From Halocatena pleomorpha (GTDB lineage Archaea; Halobacteriota; Halobacteria; Halobacteriales; Haloarculaceae), in assembly GCF_003862495.1 (NCBI RefSeq), contig NZ_RRCH01000017.1, forward strand, positions 33,816 to 97,815: DNA of 64,000 nucleotides, given 5' to 3'. The position numbers and the translations under genes are program-made. The notes beneath the pieces were generated by a model. It worked only from the letters and a program-made list of their open reading frames with translations. It was not told the origin of the DNA and made no database searches. Of this stretch, positions 38,626 through 47,527 are shown in pieces. Within the stretch, counting starts at the first letter, position 1, and the number at the start of each line of letters is the position of its first letter.

Positions 38626-40065
38626 ATGAGTCTGTTCGGAACCGCTGGAATCCGCGGCGACGCGCAAAAGAGCGTTACGCCGTCGTTGGCGCTCACTGTC
38701 GGGCAAGCTGTCGGACAGGAGGCAACGGAAGTCGTCATCGCACGGGACGGTCGTGAGACCGGGACGGCACTGGCCGGAGCGGTTGAATCGGGGGTAACGA
38801 GTGGCGGAGCGCGGGCGTTGCGCGCCGGACAGCTCCCGACGCCCGCGCTGGCGTACGCTTCCCGCGGTCGTCACGGGGTGATGCTCACTGCGAGCCACAA
38901 TCCACCGCCCGATAACGGGATCAAGCTCTTTGTTGACGGCGAGGAGTTCGACGCCGAACGGGAAGCACGGATCGAAGAACGCGTTGCGGATGGACTCAGG
39001 CCGGTCGAGTGGGATGCGTGGGGAGTGACTGAACGCTTCCAAGCGTTGTCGACCTATCGGCAAGCGGTCGTCGACTACGCCCGTGCTGTCGGGACCGACG
39101 CACGTTCCTACGCCGACGGAGAGACCGGAGCAACGGGGATCGATCTGAACGGACTGACGGTCGTTGTCGACTGTGCCAACGGGATGGCGTCGCTCGCAAC
39201 GCCGCAGGTGCTTCGCGAGCTCGGTGCGCATGTTGTGGCGTTGAACGCAAACGTCGATGGACATTTCCCTGGCCGACCGAGCAAACCGACACCGGTCACG
39301 CTGTCGGATCTGCGGGAATTCGTCGGGGGGTATGACGATCCGGTCGTGGGGATTGGACACGACGGCGACGCCGACCGGATCGTCATCGTCGACGGGACGG
39401 GGGCAGTGGTCCACGAGGACACTGTGCTTGCCATCCTCGCTGAGCATTACACTCATGCGAGCGACGCCAGTGATCCGGTCGTTGTGACGACGCCAAACGC
39501 CTCCGATCGGATCGATGAGCGCGTCAAGGCGGTCGGTGGACGGACCGAGCGGGTCCGACTCGGATATCTTCACGACGGCATCGCCGCCGTTCAGGCCGAC
39601 GGCGGCTCTGTCGTCTTTGCTGGCGAACCGTGGAAACACATCCATCCCGGATTCGGCTCGTGGATCGACGGCGTGACCAGCGCTGCCGTCGTGTCGGTGC
39701 TCATCGCAACCGCGGCCGAGAAGCCGGACGATCCACAAGTAGAAGGGGGACGGAACGGATTGGCGGTGTTGCGAGATCCTATCACTGAGCGTCCGTATCG
39801 AAAGGAAAACGTCGCCTGCCCCGACGAGCACAAGCGACGGGCGATGGAACGGGTGCCACAGCGACTCTCAGAACAGTTCCCTACGGCGACGATGAACGAA
39901 GAACACGGCGTCCGTTTGGCGTTCGACGATGGGGGCTGGACGCTCGTTCGACCGAGCGGTACGGAGCCGTACATCCGGGTATACGCCGAAAGCACGGGAG
40001 TCGACGAGTTGGTCGACACCGTTACGACTGTGGTCGATCGGGCAGTGAGCGATGCCCGCAATTGA
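38626..40065 (+). CDS. Phosphohexomutase (phosphoglucosamine/phosphomannomutase family)
   Basis: A 479-aa alpha-D-phosphohexomutase. The active-site Ser loop is TASHNPPPDNGIKLF (about residues 86-100), the metal loop GHDGDADRIVIV (about 244-255), the sugar-binding loop VFAGEPWKHIHPGFGSW (about 327-343), and the phosphate-binding C-terminus RPSGTEPYIRVYAE (about 444-457). It moves phosphate between C1 and C6 of a hexose or hexosamine. It lies just before the nucleoside transport genes with a 65-bp gap; a role on ribose-phosphate from nucleosides is possible but speculative. Confidence 0.87.
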   Translation: MSLFGTAGIRGDAQKSVTPSLALTVGQAVGQEATEVVIARDGRETGTALAGAVESGVTSGGARALRAGQLPTPALAYASRGRHGVMLTASHNPPPDNGIKLFVDGEEFDAEREARIEERVADGLRPVEWDAWGVTERFQALSTYRQAVVDYARAVGTDARSYADGETGATGIDLNGLTVVVDCANGMASLATPQVLRELGAHVVALNANVDGHFPGRPSKPTPVTLSDLREFVGGYDDPVVGIGHDGDADRIVIVDGTGAVVHEDTVLAILAEHYTHASDASDPVVVTTPNASDRIDERVKAVGGRTERVRLGYLHDGIAAVQADGGSVVFAGEPWKHIHPGFGSWIDGVTSAAVVSVLIATAAEKPDDPQVEGGRNGLAVLRDPITERPYRKENVACPDEHKRRAMERVPQRLSEQFPTATMNEEHGVRLAFDDGGWTLVRPSGTEPYIRVYAESTGVDELVDTVTTVVDRAVSDARN

Positions 40066-40130
40066 GCGCAGAAAGGAAGCGACGTTTTTAACCCGGTAAA
40101 GTTGTGAATGATCTGTAGTGTTCTATAGCC

Positions 40131-41207
40131 ATGGACAGACGTACCTTTGTGCGAACACTCGGAGTGACAAGTATCGCGGGACTGGCGGGCTGTACCGGAG
40201 GTCCGACAGACAACGGCGGGAACACGGAGAGCACCGACGGGGGAGCGGCGTCCGTCGCAGTCGTGTACGCCACCGGCGGACTCGGTGACGGCTCGTTCAA
40301 CGACCAGGCACAGACCGGCCTCGAACGCGCTAAAAAGGAGCTTTCGATCAAGACAGAACACTCCCAGCCGTCGAATACATCTGAATTCTCTCGGTTCCAG
40401 AGTCGATACGCGCAATCGACATCGCCGGATTACGATCTCGTTTGTTGTATCGGTTCGCTTCAGCAGGATCCGCTGTCAGACACTGCACCGGAATTTCCCG
40501 AGCAGCGGTTCATGCTTATCGACGGAAAGGTTGATGAGCCGAACGTTGAGAACTACCAGTTCCGAGAGGAGGAAGGCTCCTTCCAAGTCGGCCATCTCGC
40601 TGGGTTGCTCACGAAGAGCGGACTGTCGACGGGCGCGGCGTCGACGACCGACGCGACGAGCGTCGGGTTCATCGGCGGCAAGGAAAACCCGCTCATAAAG
40701 AAGTTCGAAGCGGGGTTCAAAGCTGGTGTTGCACACACTGACGACGCCATCAACGTTACGAGCAACTACGTCGGCTCGTTCAACGACGTTACGAGTGGGA
40801 AAGAAGCGGCGTTGACGCAGTACAGCAACGGCGTCGACATCATTTATCACGCCGCGGGCAACACCGGAACGGGAGTCTTTCAGGCCGCACAGGAGGCAGG
40901 CCGGTACGCGATCGGGGTTGATAGCGATCAGTCGAAGACGGAGTCGAAGTACGCCGATCACATCCTCGCCAGTATGGTCAAATACGTTAACATCGCCATG
41001 TTCAACGCCATTAAGGGTGTGGTCGAAGACGCCTTCGAAGGCGGAACGGCAACCACTCTCGGGCTGAAACAAGAGGGAGTGAAGACGGTGTACGGCAAGA
41101 CGCTGGGATCGGAAATCCCTGCTGAGACCAAATCAAAACTCGAAAGCTCGAAAGAGAAAATCGTGTCGGGCAAGATCTCCGTTCCGACGGATCCATCTAA
41201 CGTCTAA
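40131..41207 (+). CDS. BMP-family nucleoside-binding lipoprotein
   Basis: A 358-aa substrate-binding protein. A Tat motif (DRRTFVRTLG) and a lipobox (LAGCTG, Cys at residue 21) at the N-terminus indicate Tat export and lipid anchoring on the outer face. A Gly/Thr/Asn/Asp-rich linker follows. The PnrA/Med domain has YATGGLGDGSFNDQAQTGLE (about 45-64), LIDGKVDEPNVENYQFREEE and NTGTGVFQAAQE. It captures nucleosides for the ABC transporter encoded next. The first gene of the uptake operon. Confidence 0.9.
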   Translation: MDRRTFVRTLGVTSIAGLAGCTGGPTDNGGNTESTDGGAASVAVVYATGGLGDGSFNDQAQTGLERAKKELSIKTEHSQPSNTSEFSRFQSRYAQSTSPDYDLVCCIGSLQQDPLSDTAPEFPEQRFMLIDGKVDEPNVENYQFREEEGSFQVGHLAGLLTKSGLSTGAASTTDATSVGFIGGKENPLIKKFEAGFKAGVAHTDDAINVTSNYVGSFNDVTSGKEAALTQYSNGVDIIYHAAGNTGTGVFQAAQEAGRYAIGVDSDQSKTESKYADHILASMVKYVNIAMFNAIKGVVEDAFEGGTATTLGLKQEGVKTVYGKTLGSEIPAETKSKLESSKEKIVSGKISVPTDPSNV

Positions 41208-41261
41208 TACTCAGATGATGTCTCGTGTCTCCGGACGGTCGGTACACTACCAGATAGACAG

Positions 41262-42806
41262 ATGACGCCAGCCATCTCTCTTGATGGAATCACGAAACGC
41301 TTCCCTGGGGTTCTCGCAAACGACGATGTCGATCTCACCGTCGAACGCGGGACGGTTCACGCGCTCCTCGGTGAGAACGGTGCTGGAAAGACGACGTTGA
41401 TGAACGTTCTGTACGGATTGTACGAGCCGACTTCGGGCCGGATCGTCGTCGACGGAACCGAGCGATCGTTCGAGAAACCACAGGACGCGATCGACGCGGG
41501 GATCGGGATGATCCACCAGCATTTCATGCTCGTCGATTCGATGACGGTCGCTGAGAACGTGACGCTCGGGACCGAACCACGGAAATGGGGCGGATTGGCG
41601 ATCGATCGAGACCAGGCCCGCCAGGACGTGGTTGATCTCTGTGAGCGGTTCGGGCTTGCTGTTGATCCCGAGACCCGGATTTCGGAGTTGAGCGTCGGCG
41701 TTCAACAGCGCACCGAGATCCTAAAGACGCTGTATCGAGGGACCGACGTTCTCATTTTGGATGAACCGACGGCGGTGTTGACCCCACAGGAGATTGAAGA
41801 ACTCCTCTCGGTGTTCGAGTTGCTTACTGATCAAGGGAAAACAATAATTTTCATTACACACAAGCTTGGCGAGGCGATGCAGGCCGCCGATGAGATCACC
41901 GTGCTCCGCGACGGTCGAAACGTCGGCACTGTCGACGCCGAGGCGACCACCCGCGAGGAACTGGCGGAGTTGATGGTCGGCCGAGAGGTGCTGTTAGAAG
42001 TCGAAACATCGTCCTACGATCCAGGTGCTGTAACCCTGTCAGTCGACGACCTCACGGTGACGAACGAGCAGGGGATCGACGTGGTCTCTGACGTATCGTT
42101 CACGGTCCGGCGTGGGGAAGTGTTCGGGATCGCTGGCGTGGACGGCAACGGACAGAGCGAACTGATCGAAGCGATCACCGGACTGCGCCGTCCGCAGGCC
42201 GGCGTGATCGAACTCGGTGACCGAGAGATCACCGACGACGACCGCCGGGAACGCATCGATCAGGGAATGGCACACATCCCAGCAGACAGACACGAGCGGG
42301 GAGTTGTGATGGATTTTGATCTGGTCGAAAACGGACTGTTGGGAAGCCAGCACGCCGAAGCGTTTGTGAATAATGGACGGATCGACTGGAAGCGGACCCG
42401 CGAGCACACAGAAACGATCATCGAGGAGTACGACGTGCAACCGCCCAATCCGGACGCGTCGGCGTCGGCGCTTTCGGGCGGCAATCAGCAGAAGTTCATC
42501 GTCGGTCGGGAGTTGGCTCGTGATCCACAGCTCGTCGTCGCCACCCACCCGACTCGCGGCGTCGACATCGGTTCGACGGAGTTCATCCACGAACGGCTGT
42601 TGGAACTCCGCGCCGCGGGCGTTGGGGTGTTGCTCGTCTCCTCGAAGCTAGAGGAGGTTCGAGGGATATCCGACCGGTTGGGTGTGATGTACGAAGGCGA
42701 ATTCGTGGACACCGTCGATCCAGAAGCGGTCACCGAGGAGGAACTCGGGCTGTTGATGGCCGGCGAACAGCCGGCGCAGGAGGTGAGCGCCGATGAGCGA
42801 GAGTGA
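41262..42806 (+). CDS. Nucleoside ABC transporter ATP-binding protein (double NBD)
   Basis: A 514-aa protein with two fused nucleotide-binding domains, like sugar (RbsA) and nucleoside (NupA/YufO) importers. NBD1 has GENGAGKTTLMNVLYG (about residues 37-52), signature LSVGVQQRTEI (about 145) and Walker B VLILDEPTAVL (about 163). NBD2 has the degenerate GVDGNGQSELIEA (about 293) and signature LSGGNQQKFIVGREL (about 403). Linked to BMP upstream and two permeases downstream; its end overlaps the first permease by 14 bp. Confidence 0.92.
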   Translation: MTPAISLDGITKRFPGVLANDDVDLTVERGTVHALLGENGAGKTTLMNVLYGLYEPTSGRIVVDGTERSFEKPQDAIDAGIGMIHQHFMLVDSMTVAENVTLGTEPRKWGGLAIDRDQARQDVVDLCERFGLAVDPETRISELSVGVQQRTEILKTLYRGTDVLILDEPTAVLTPQEIEELLSVFELLTDQGKTIIFITHKLGEAMQAADEITVLRDGRNVGTVDAEATTREELAELMVGREVLLEVETSSYDPGAVTLSVDDLTVTNEQGIDVVSDVSFTVRRGEVFGIAGVDGNGQSELIEAITGLRRPQAGVIELGDREITDDDRRERIDQGMAHIPADRHERGVVMDFDLVENGLLGSQHAEAFVNNGRIDWKRTREHTETIIEEYDVQPPNPDASASALSGGNQQKFIVGRELARDPQLVVATHPTRGVDIGSTEFIHERLLELRAAGVGVLLVSSKLEEVRGISDRLGVMYEGEFVDTVDPEAVTEEELGLLMAGEQPAQEVSADERE

Positions 42807-44076
42807 CATGCTCGCGCGCGTGAAAGAGCGGTTACGAGCTGTGCTCAGACGGTCCGCCCAAACGTCGGCGGTCGAGCGGCTCCTGATCAGCACGGCGGCG
42901 CTCGGTCTCGCGGTGCTCGTCGGCACAGTGCTCATTCTCGTTTCGGGACGGATGACGACGTGTACGACCGCAGCGGCGACGTATTTCGGTGTTGGATTCT
43001 GTTACGATCCGGTCACGGTGTTCGATCGACTGTTCCTCGGGGCGTTAGGCGACCCGATGAACCCGCTGTTTCGGCCGCTTCACGGCGAATTCGCCCCGCC
43101 GTTCCGGAAGGGGTGGAGTCCGTTCAACGCGGCGATGGCGGTGACGCTGCGGGAAACGACCGTGCTCGTGTTCACGGGACTGTCGGTAGCGCTTGCGTTC
43201 CGTGCGGGTGTGTTCAACATCGGAACGCAGGGCCAACTCGTCGCCGGTGCGCTCGCAAGCGCGCTCGGGCTGCTCGTGTTGGCGCCGATCGTTCCCGGTG
43301 GCGCGGTGGGAGCGGTCCTGCTCGTTCCCGCCGGGCTGTGCATCGGCGCGGTAGCTGGTGGGCTGTACGGAGCCATTCCCGGCGTCCTCAAAGCGTACGC
43401 CGACGCCAACGAGGTGATCACGACCATTATGCTCAACTTCGTTGCTGCCCAGTTCGCCTTGTATCTCGTCTCGAACCACTTCCAACGGCCCGGTAGTCAG
43501 GTGGTCGAGACGGTCCCGCTTCCCGATGTCGGGACGATCCCGTCCGTCGTGTTTGATCCCCGAACGAACTTCTCGTTGCTCGCGCTCGCCATTGCGATCG
43601 GGTTCGGCGGCGTGATCTACTATCTGTTGCAATACACCACGATGGGGTACGAGCTCCGCACGAGCGGACTCCAACCCGCCGGAGCCGAGTTCGGCGGTGT
43701 CAAAACCAAACGAACCATCATTGCGAGTCTGACGCTCTCGGGGGCGCTGGGCGGTCTCGGCGGCGCGATGTACGTCATGATGATTCTCGGTAACTTCCAG
43801 ACCGGGGTGCCGTCCTACGGCTTCGACGGCATCACGGTCGCCATTCTTGCCGGCAACAACCCGTTAGGCGTCCTGTTCGCAGCGCCGTTGTTTGGGATCA
43901 TCAAGAGCGGATCGATCGTTATCGACACCGCCACCTCGATGCCGCCACAGCTTGTGGATGTGCTGCGGGGATTGATCGTTCTGTTCGTAGCGATGCCGGA
44001 GTTCTTCCGGCTGATCGGTCGGCGGGCGATCGCAGACGAACCGAGCGTACCGAACGGCGGTGATGAGGATGCGTGA
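42793..44076 (+). CDS. Nucleoside ABC transporter permease 1
   Basis: A 427-aa BPD_transp_2 permease (NupB/YufP type) with about 9-10 helices. The family motif FRAGVFNIGTQGQLVAGAL lies near residues 136-154, and ADANEVITTIMLNFVAAQF follows. ATG 42793 is preceded at 6 nt by a full Shine-Dalgarno, GGAGGTGA (42779-42786), located inside the ATPase gene. It therefore starts independently on the overlap. It pairs with permease 2 in a heterodimer. Confidence 0.9.
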   Translation: MSESDMLARVKERLRAVLRRSAQTSAVERLLISTAALGLAVLVGTVLILVSGRMTTCTTAAATYFGVGFCYDPVTVFDRLFLGALGDPMNPLFRPLHGEFAPPFRKGWSPFNAAMAVTLRETTVLVFTGLSVALAFRAGVFNIGTQGQLVAGALASALGLLVLAPIVPGGAVGAVLLVPAGLCIGAVAGGLYGAIPGVLKAYADANEVITTIMLNFVAAQFALYLVSNHFQRPGSQVVETVPLPDVGTIPSVVFDPRTNFSLLALAIAIGFGGVIYYLLQYTTMGYELRTSGLQPAGAEFGGVKTKRTIIASLTLSGALGGLGGAMYVMMILGNFQTGVPSYGFDGITVAILAGNNPLGVLFAAPLFGIIKSGSIVIDTATSMPPQLVDVLRGLIVLFVAMPEFFRLIGRRAIADEPSVPNGGDEDA

Positions 44077-45058
44077 GCTACCGTCGCTCGGGCGCAAGAC
44101 GCTCGGTGGCGTGGTAGTGCTCGCTCTCGTGGGAGGCGTGCTGTCGGGATTCGTAGACAAGAACGCGTTGAGTTCGACACTCCGGCTCTCCGTGCCGATC
44201 GCGTTCGCCGCGCTCGGCGGGATCTTCGCAGAGAAAAGCGGCGTCATCAACATCGGATTGGAAGGGCACCTCATCATTTCTGCGTTCGTGGGGATTTATG
44301 CGACGAATCTTACTGGAAACGTCTGGATCGGATTCGCGGCCGGCGTGCTTGCGAGCACGCTATTCGCTGTGGTGTTCGCGATCGTCTGTCTCGAATTCCG
44401 TGCTGATCAGATCATCGCTGGGCTGGCGGTGTGGCTCGTCGCGCTCGGTCTTGCGCCGTTTCTGTCTACGGTGATCTACGAGAGCGTGAACGCCGGCAGC
44501 GCGGGTTTCGACCCGATCACGATCCCGGGACTGTCAGAAATTCCGGTGTTGGGCGCGCTGTTCGACGCCAAGCCGCCGGTGTATCTGATGTTACTCGCGG
44601 TCGTGGGATCGTGGTACGTTCTCAACTACACAGCGTTTGGGCGATGGGTGCACGCGAGTGGTGAGAACCCGCAGGCGCTCGACACCGCCGGCGTGAGCGT
44701 CAAACGGGTTCGGTACGCGAGCGTGCTTCTGTCGGGTGTGCTGGCTGGCATCGGCGGCGCGAGCCTCTCCCTCAGCCTAGGGGAGTTCAGCGGCAACGGC
44801 CAGACGATGGTCGACGGCCGGGGGTTCATCGCAATCGTTGTGTATCTGCTTGGCAACTACAATCCGATCGGGACGTTTCTCTCGACAACCCTGTTCGCTG
44901 GGTTGCAGACGGCACAAATCCAGCTCCAATCGGGGTATCTCCCGAGTTCGTTGGTCCAAACGATCCCGTATATCACTGTCATTATCGTGCTCGCAGGCGT
45001 GGGCCGAACGCGCACCCCTGACGCCGCGGGCGACCACTACGAATCGGGCGAGGAGTAG
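44069..45058 (+). CDS. Nucleoside ABC transporter permease 2
   Basis: A 329-aa permease (NupC/YufQ type) with about 8-9 helices. The paired motif EKSGVINIGLEGHLIISAF lies near residues 53-71; FRADQIIAGLAVWLVALGL and GRGFIAIVVYLLGNYNP are also conserved. It overlaps permease 1 by 8 bp. ATG 44069 has GGTGAT (44059-44064) as Shine-Dalgarno; ATG 44063 and GTG 44060 are possible. With permease 1 and the double ATPase it completes the importer. Confidence 0.9.
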   Translation: MRELPSLGRKTLGGVVVLALVGGVLSGFVDKNALSSTLRLSVPIAFAALGGIFAEKSGVINIGLEGHLIISAFVGIYATNLTGNVWIGFAAGVLASTLFAVVFAIVCLEFRADQIIAGLAVWLVALGLAPFLSTVIYESVNAGSAGFDPITIPGLSEIPVLGALFDAKPPVYLMLLAVVGSWYVLNYTAFGRWVHASGENPQALDTAGVSVKRVRYASVLLSGVLAGIGGASLSLSLGEFSGNGQTMVDGRGFIAIVVYLLGNYNPIGTFLSTTLFAGLQTAQIQLQSGYLPSSLVQTIPYITVIIVLAGVGRTRTPDAAGDHYESGEE

Positions 45059-45094
45059 GACAACCACTTCGTTCTCCGCCGTGTTCGTCTTGGT

Positions 45095-45493
45095 ATGGAC
45101 GACTCTGATCTGATAAAGCAGGCAGAAACGGCACTCGATTCGGCGTACGTCCCCTACTCGGAGTACCGAGTCGGGGCGGCGATCGAAACCGATGACGGAA
45201 CCGTGTTCACAGGGTGTAACATCGAGACCGCCAACTACTCGAACTCCCTGCACGCCGAAGAGATCGCAGTGGGTACCGCCGTCGCTGCAGGCCACCAGTC
45301 GTTCTCCCGGCTCGCAGTCGTCTCCAGTGCGCGCGACGGCGTGACGCCGTGTGGAATGTGTCGCCAGACGCTAGCCGAGTTCTGCAATGAGGAGCTACGG
45401 ATCCTCTGTGCCGTCGAGGACGGAATCGAGGCGTACACACTCGGCGCGCTCCTCCCGGCAGCGATCTCCCGAGACACGCTCGAAAACGCGTAA
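45095..45493 (+). CDS. cdd: Cytidine deaminase
   Basis: A 132-aa tetrameric-type CDA. Zinc and catalytic motifs are NSLHAEEIAVGTAV (HAE, about residues 51-64) and TPCGMCRQTLAEF (PCxxC, about 87-99). YVPYSEYRVGAAI at the N-terminus binds the nucleoside. It converts cytidine and deoxycytidine to the uridine forms. It follows the permease by 36 bp, so imported cytidine can go straight to uridine and then to the phosphorylase encoded next. Confidence 0.94.
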   Translation: MDDSDLIKQAETALDSAYVPYSEYRVGAAIETDDGTVFTGCNIETANYSNSLHAEEIAVGTAVAAGHQSFSRLAVVSSARDGVTPCGMCRQTLAEFCNEELRILCAVEDGIEAYTLGALLPAAISRDTLENA

Positions 45494-45539
45494 CCACAGG
45501 GACCGAAACGGTTGACAGGAACGGGCACGCACGGGCGGT

Positions 45540-46355
45540 ATGGCAGACGAGACAGACGCCGTCCAGTATCATCTCGAAGTCGGACCGAACGACGTTGCCG
45601 AAACCGTGCTCCTGCCGGGGGATACCGAACGCGTTGACCGGATCATTGGAGAGTGGGACGACGCCGAGGAGGTAGCGAGCCACCGCGAGTACCGCACTGT
45701 CACGGGGACGTACGACGAAACGCCGATCTCCGTCACGTCGACCGGGATCGGAAGTCCGTCGGCGGCCATCGCTGTCGAGGAACTCGCCGCGGTCGGCGTC
45801 GAGACGTTCATCCGGGTGGGATCGTGTGGAACGATCCAGCCCGACGTGGAGATCGGTGATCTCATTATCACGAATGGAGCTGTGCGACGGGAGGGAACCA
45901 GCACCGAATACGTTCGGGACACCTACCCGGCCGTGGCCGACCACGAGGTCGTGACCGCGCTCGTGGCCGCCGCCGAACGGCTGGGATATGAGTACCATGT
46001 GGGTGTAACCGCCAGCACCGACAGCTTCTACGCGGGGCAGGGCCGCGACGGGTTCGAGGGGTTCCAATCACCCGAGGGTCGGGCGCTGTATGAGGAGCTA
46101 CGGGACGTGAACGTGTTGAATTTCGAGATGGAAGCCAGCGCAATCTGTACGCTCGCGTCCATCTACGGGCTTCGCGCAGGGGCAGTCTGTACGGTCTACG
46201 CCGACCGGACGAACGAAGAGTTCCGTGTCGAGGGCCAATCACGGGCCGCCGAAACGGCCACGCTCGCAACCGCACTCTTGGCGAAGATGGACGAGACAAA
46301 GCGGGCGGCCGGAGCCGATCGGTGGCACGCCGGGTTGAGCCTCAATCTCGACTGA
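45540..46355 (+). CDS. udp: Uridine phosphorylase
   Basis: A 271-aa NP-I family phosphorylase. The phosphate-binding region LLPGDTERVDRI is at about residues 22-33. VGSCGTIQPDVEIGDLIIT is at about 93-111. The nucleoside-binding MEME-type motif reads LNFEMEASAICTLA (about 195-208), followed by AVCTVYADRTNEEF. It splits uridine to uracil and ribose-1-phosphate. It is the last gene of the uptake/salvage operon; uracil can be used by Upp encoded at 16.5 kb and ribose-1-phosphate by the haloarchaeal pentose-bisphosphate route. Confidence 0.92.
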   Translation: MADETDAVQYHLEVGPNDVAETVLLPGDTERVDRIIGEWDDAEEVASHREYRTVTGTYDETPISVTSTGIGSPSAAIAVEELAAVGVETFIRVGSCGTIQPDVEIGDLIITNGAVRREGTSTEYVRDTYPAVADHEVVTALVAAAERLGYEYHVGVTASTDSFYAGQGRDGFEGFQSPEGRALYEELRDVNVLNFEMEASAICTLASIYGLRAGAVCTVYADRTNEEFRVEGQSRAAETATLATALLAKMDETKRAAGADRWHAGLSLNLD

Positions 46356-46358
46356 TCG

Positions 46359-46697
46359 TCAGGCGGTAGCGACAACCACGAGACGGGTGGCGTCCTCGTC
46401 GTAGGGGTCCCCGTTCAGATTTCCGTACACCGACACGTTTGCAAACCCCACCCGCTCTGACAGTGTGGTCAGTTCGTACGCCGAGTACAGTCGGTGAGAG
46501 ACAGTGAATTCCCGTTCCTCTTCGTCTGAGACGAGGATCCACCGGTTTTCCATCCAACTCCAGTCGTCGGGAAGATCAAGCAGAGAGAGCACTTGCTCGA
46601 TCTGCGCTGGCGCTTTCTCGATCACCGCGGGGGAGAACACGTAGTCTTCGAACGCGTCCCAAAACGCCTCGTTTTCGTGCCACACTGACGGATCCAT
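46359..46697 (-). pseudogene. Internally deleted SAM methyltransferase
   Basis: A 112-aa frame that starts exactly like a YcgJ/Methyltransf_25-type enzyme (MDPSVWHENEAFWDAFEDYV, ending QVLSLLDLPDD at about residue 47). It then jumps at about 46564-46569 to the C-terminal part (WSWMENRWILVSDEEE...AYELTTLSERVGF...LVVVATA). The whole SAM-binding Rossmann core, about 130 residues, is missing, yet the frame is kept. It cannot bind SAM as it stands. Microhomology of GAC at the join is likely. It follows udp by 3 bp on the opposite strand. Confidence 0.75.
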
Positions 46698-46783
46698 ACT
46701 GTAGATTCATCTCACAGCGAGATATACGACGGTGGTCTGACACAGACATCTGTCTGATCGGAAGCTGAGAGCCATCTCGCCGT

Positions 46784-47392
46784 TCACGCAGTGACCACGA
46801 CGGCACAGATCGCCCGGTTGCGTTCATGGAGTTCGATCGACTCGAATCCGGCAGACATGAGGACATCCACGAGTTCATTGGGGTTTTGTTTCGCGTGGTG
46901 AGTGAACCCGAAGGCGGCCGTCCCACCGGGAACCAAAACGCGCTGTAGCTCATCGAGTCCGGCGTGCACGTCTGGCCACAGCTGCATCGAGTTGACTGAA
47001 AACGCCGCCTCGAAGCTGTCGGTCTCGAACGGTAGCTCGGACGCTCGGCCGTGTCGGAGATCGACGTTGCCTGCGTCAACGGCGGTGGCGTTCCGGTCAC
47101 GAGCCATCCGCACCATCACTGTCGAATGATCGACGCCGGCGACGGATCCCTCCGAAGTGGCTTGTGCGGCCATCCGGATCCCGTCACCCGGTCCGAAACC
47201 GATTTCGAGCACTCGGTCGGTCGGACGGATCGAGAGCTGCTCCAATACCCACTCGATCGTCGCGTCCTTCCCACCAGCCATCACCCAGCCGCCGAGTCGT
47301 CCCAGCAGTCCTCTTGGCTGCCCGAACGTCCGGTGTAACAACCGATCGGTGAACGACCTATCAGCTGGTGTGTCCGCCGGATCGTGAACCAT
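46784..47392 (-). CDS. Class I SAM-dependent methyltransferase
   Basis: A 202-aa Methyltransf_11-type enzyme. Motif I is VLEIGFGPGDGIRMAA (about residues 61-76), motif II VAGVDHSTVMVRMA, and the motif IV region ASELPFETDSFEAAFSVNSM (about 117-136). A Leu/Gly-rich N-terminal helix (GLLGRLGGWVMAGG) could associate with membranes or a lipid substrate. ATG 47392 is chosen over an upstream ATG at 47401. It is next to the deleted methyltransferase on the same strand. Substrate unknown. Confidence 0.85.
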   Translation of the reverse strand: MVHDPADTPADRSFTDRLLHRTFGQPRGLLGRLGGWVMAGGKDATIEWVLEQLSIRPTDRVLEIGFGPGDGIRMAAQATSEGSVAGVDHSTVMVRMARDRNATAVDAGNVDLRHGRASELPFETDSFEAAFSVNSMQLWPDVHAGLDELQRVLVPGGTAAFGFTHHAKQNPNELVDVLMSAGFESIELHERNRAICAVVVTA

Positions 47393-47527
47393 GACACACA
47401 TACGGTACGGAGAACCGAGAATCCATTACCGTCCTATGCTGCCGAGCCATCGGTCTCGGAATCAGATCGCTCGTGCACGACAGCTGGGGGGGAGAACAGC
47501 CCGGAGGTAGAGATCTCGTGGAGATAT

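Noticed and set aside
38560..39831. 423-codon minus-strand frame opposite the phosphohexomutase
   Set aside because: Antisense of a gene with all four catalytic loops intact; no motif of its own.
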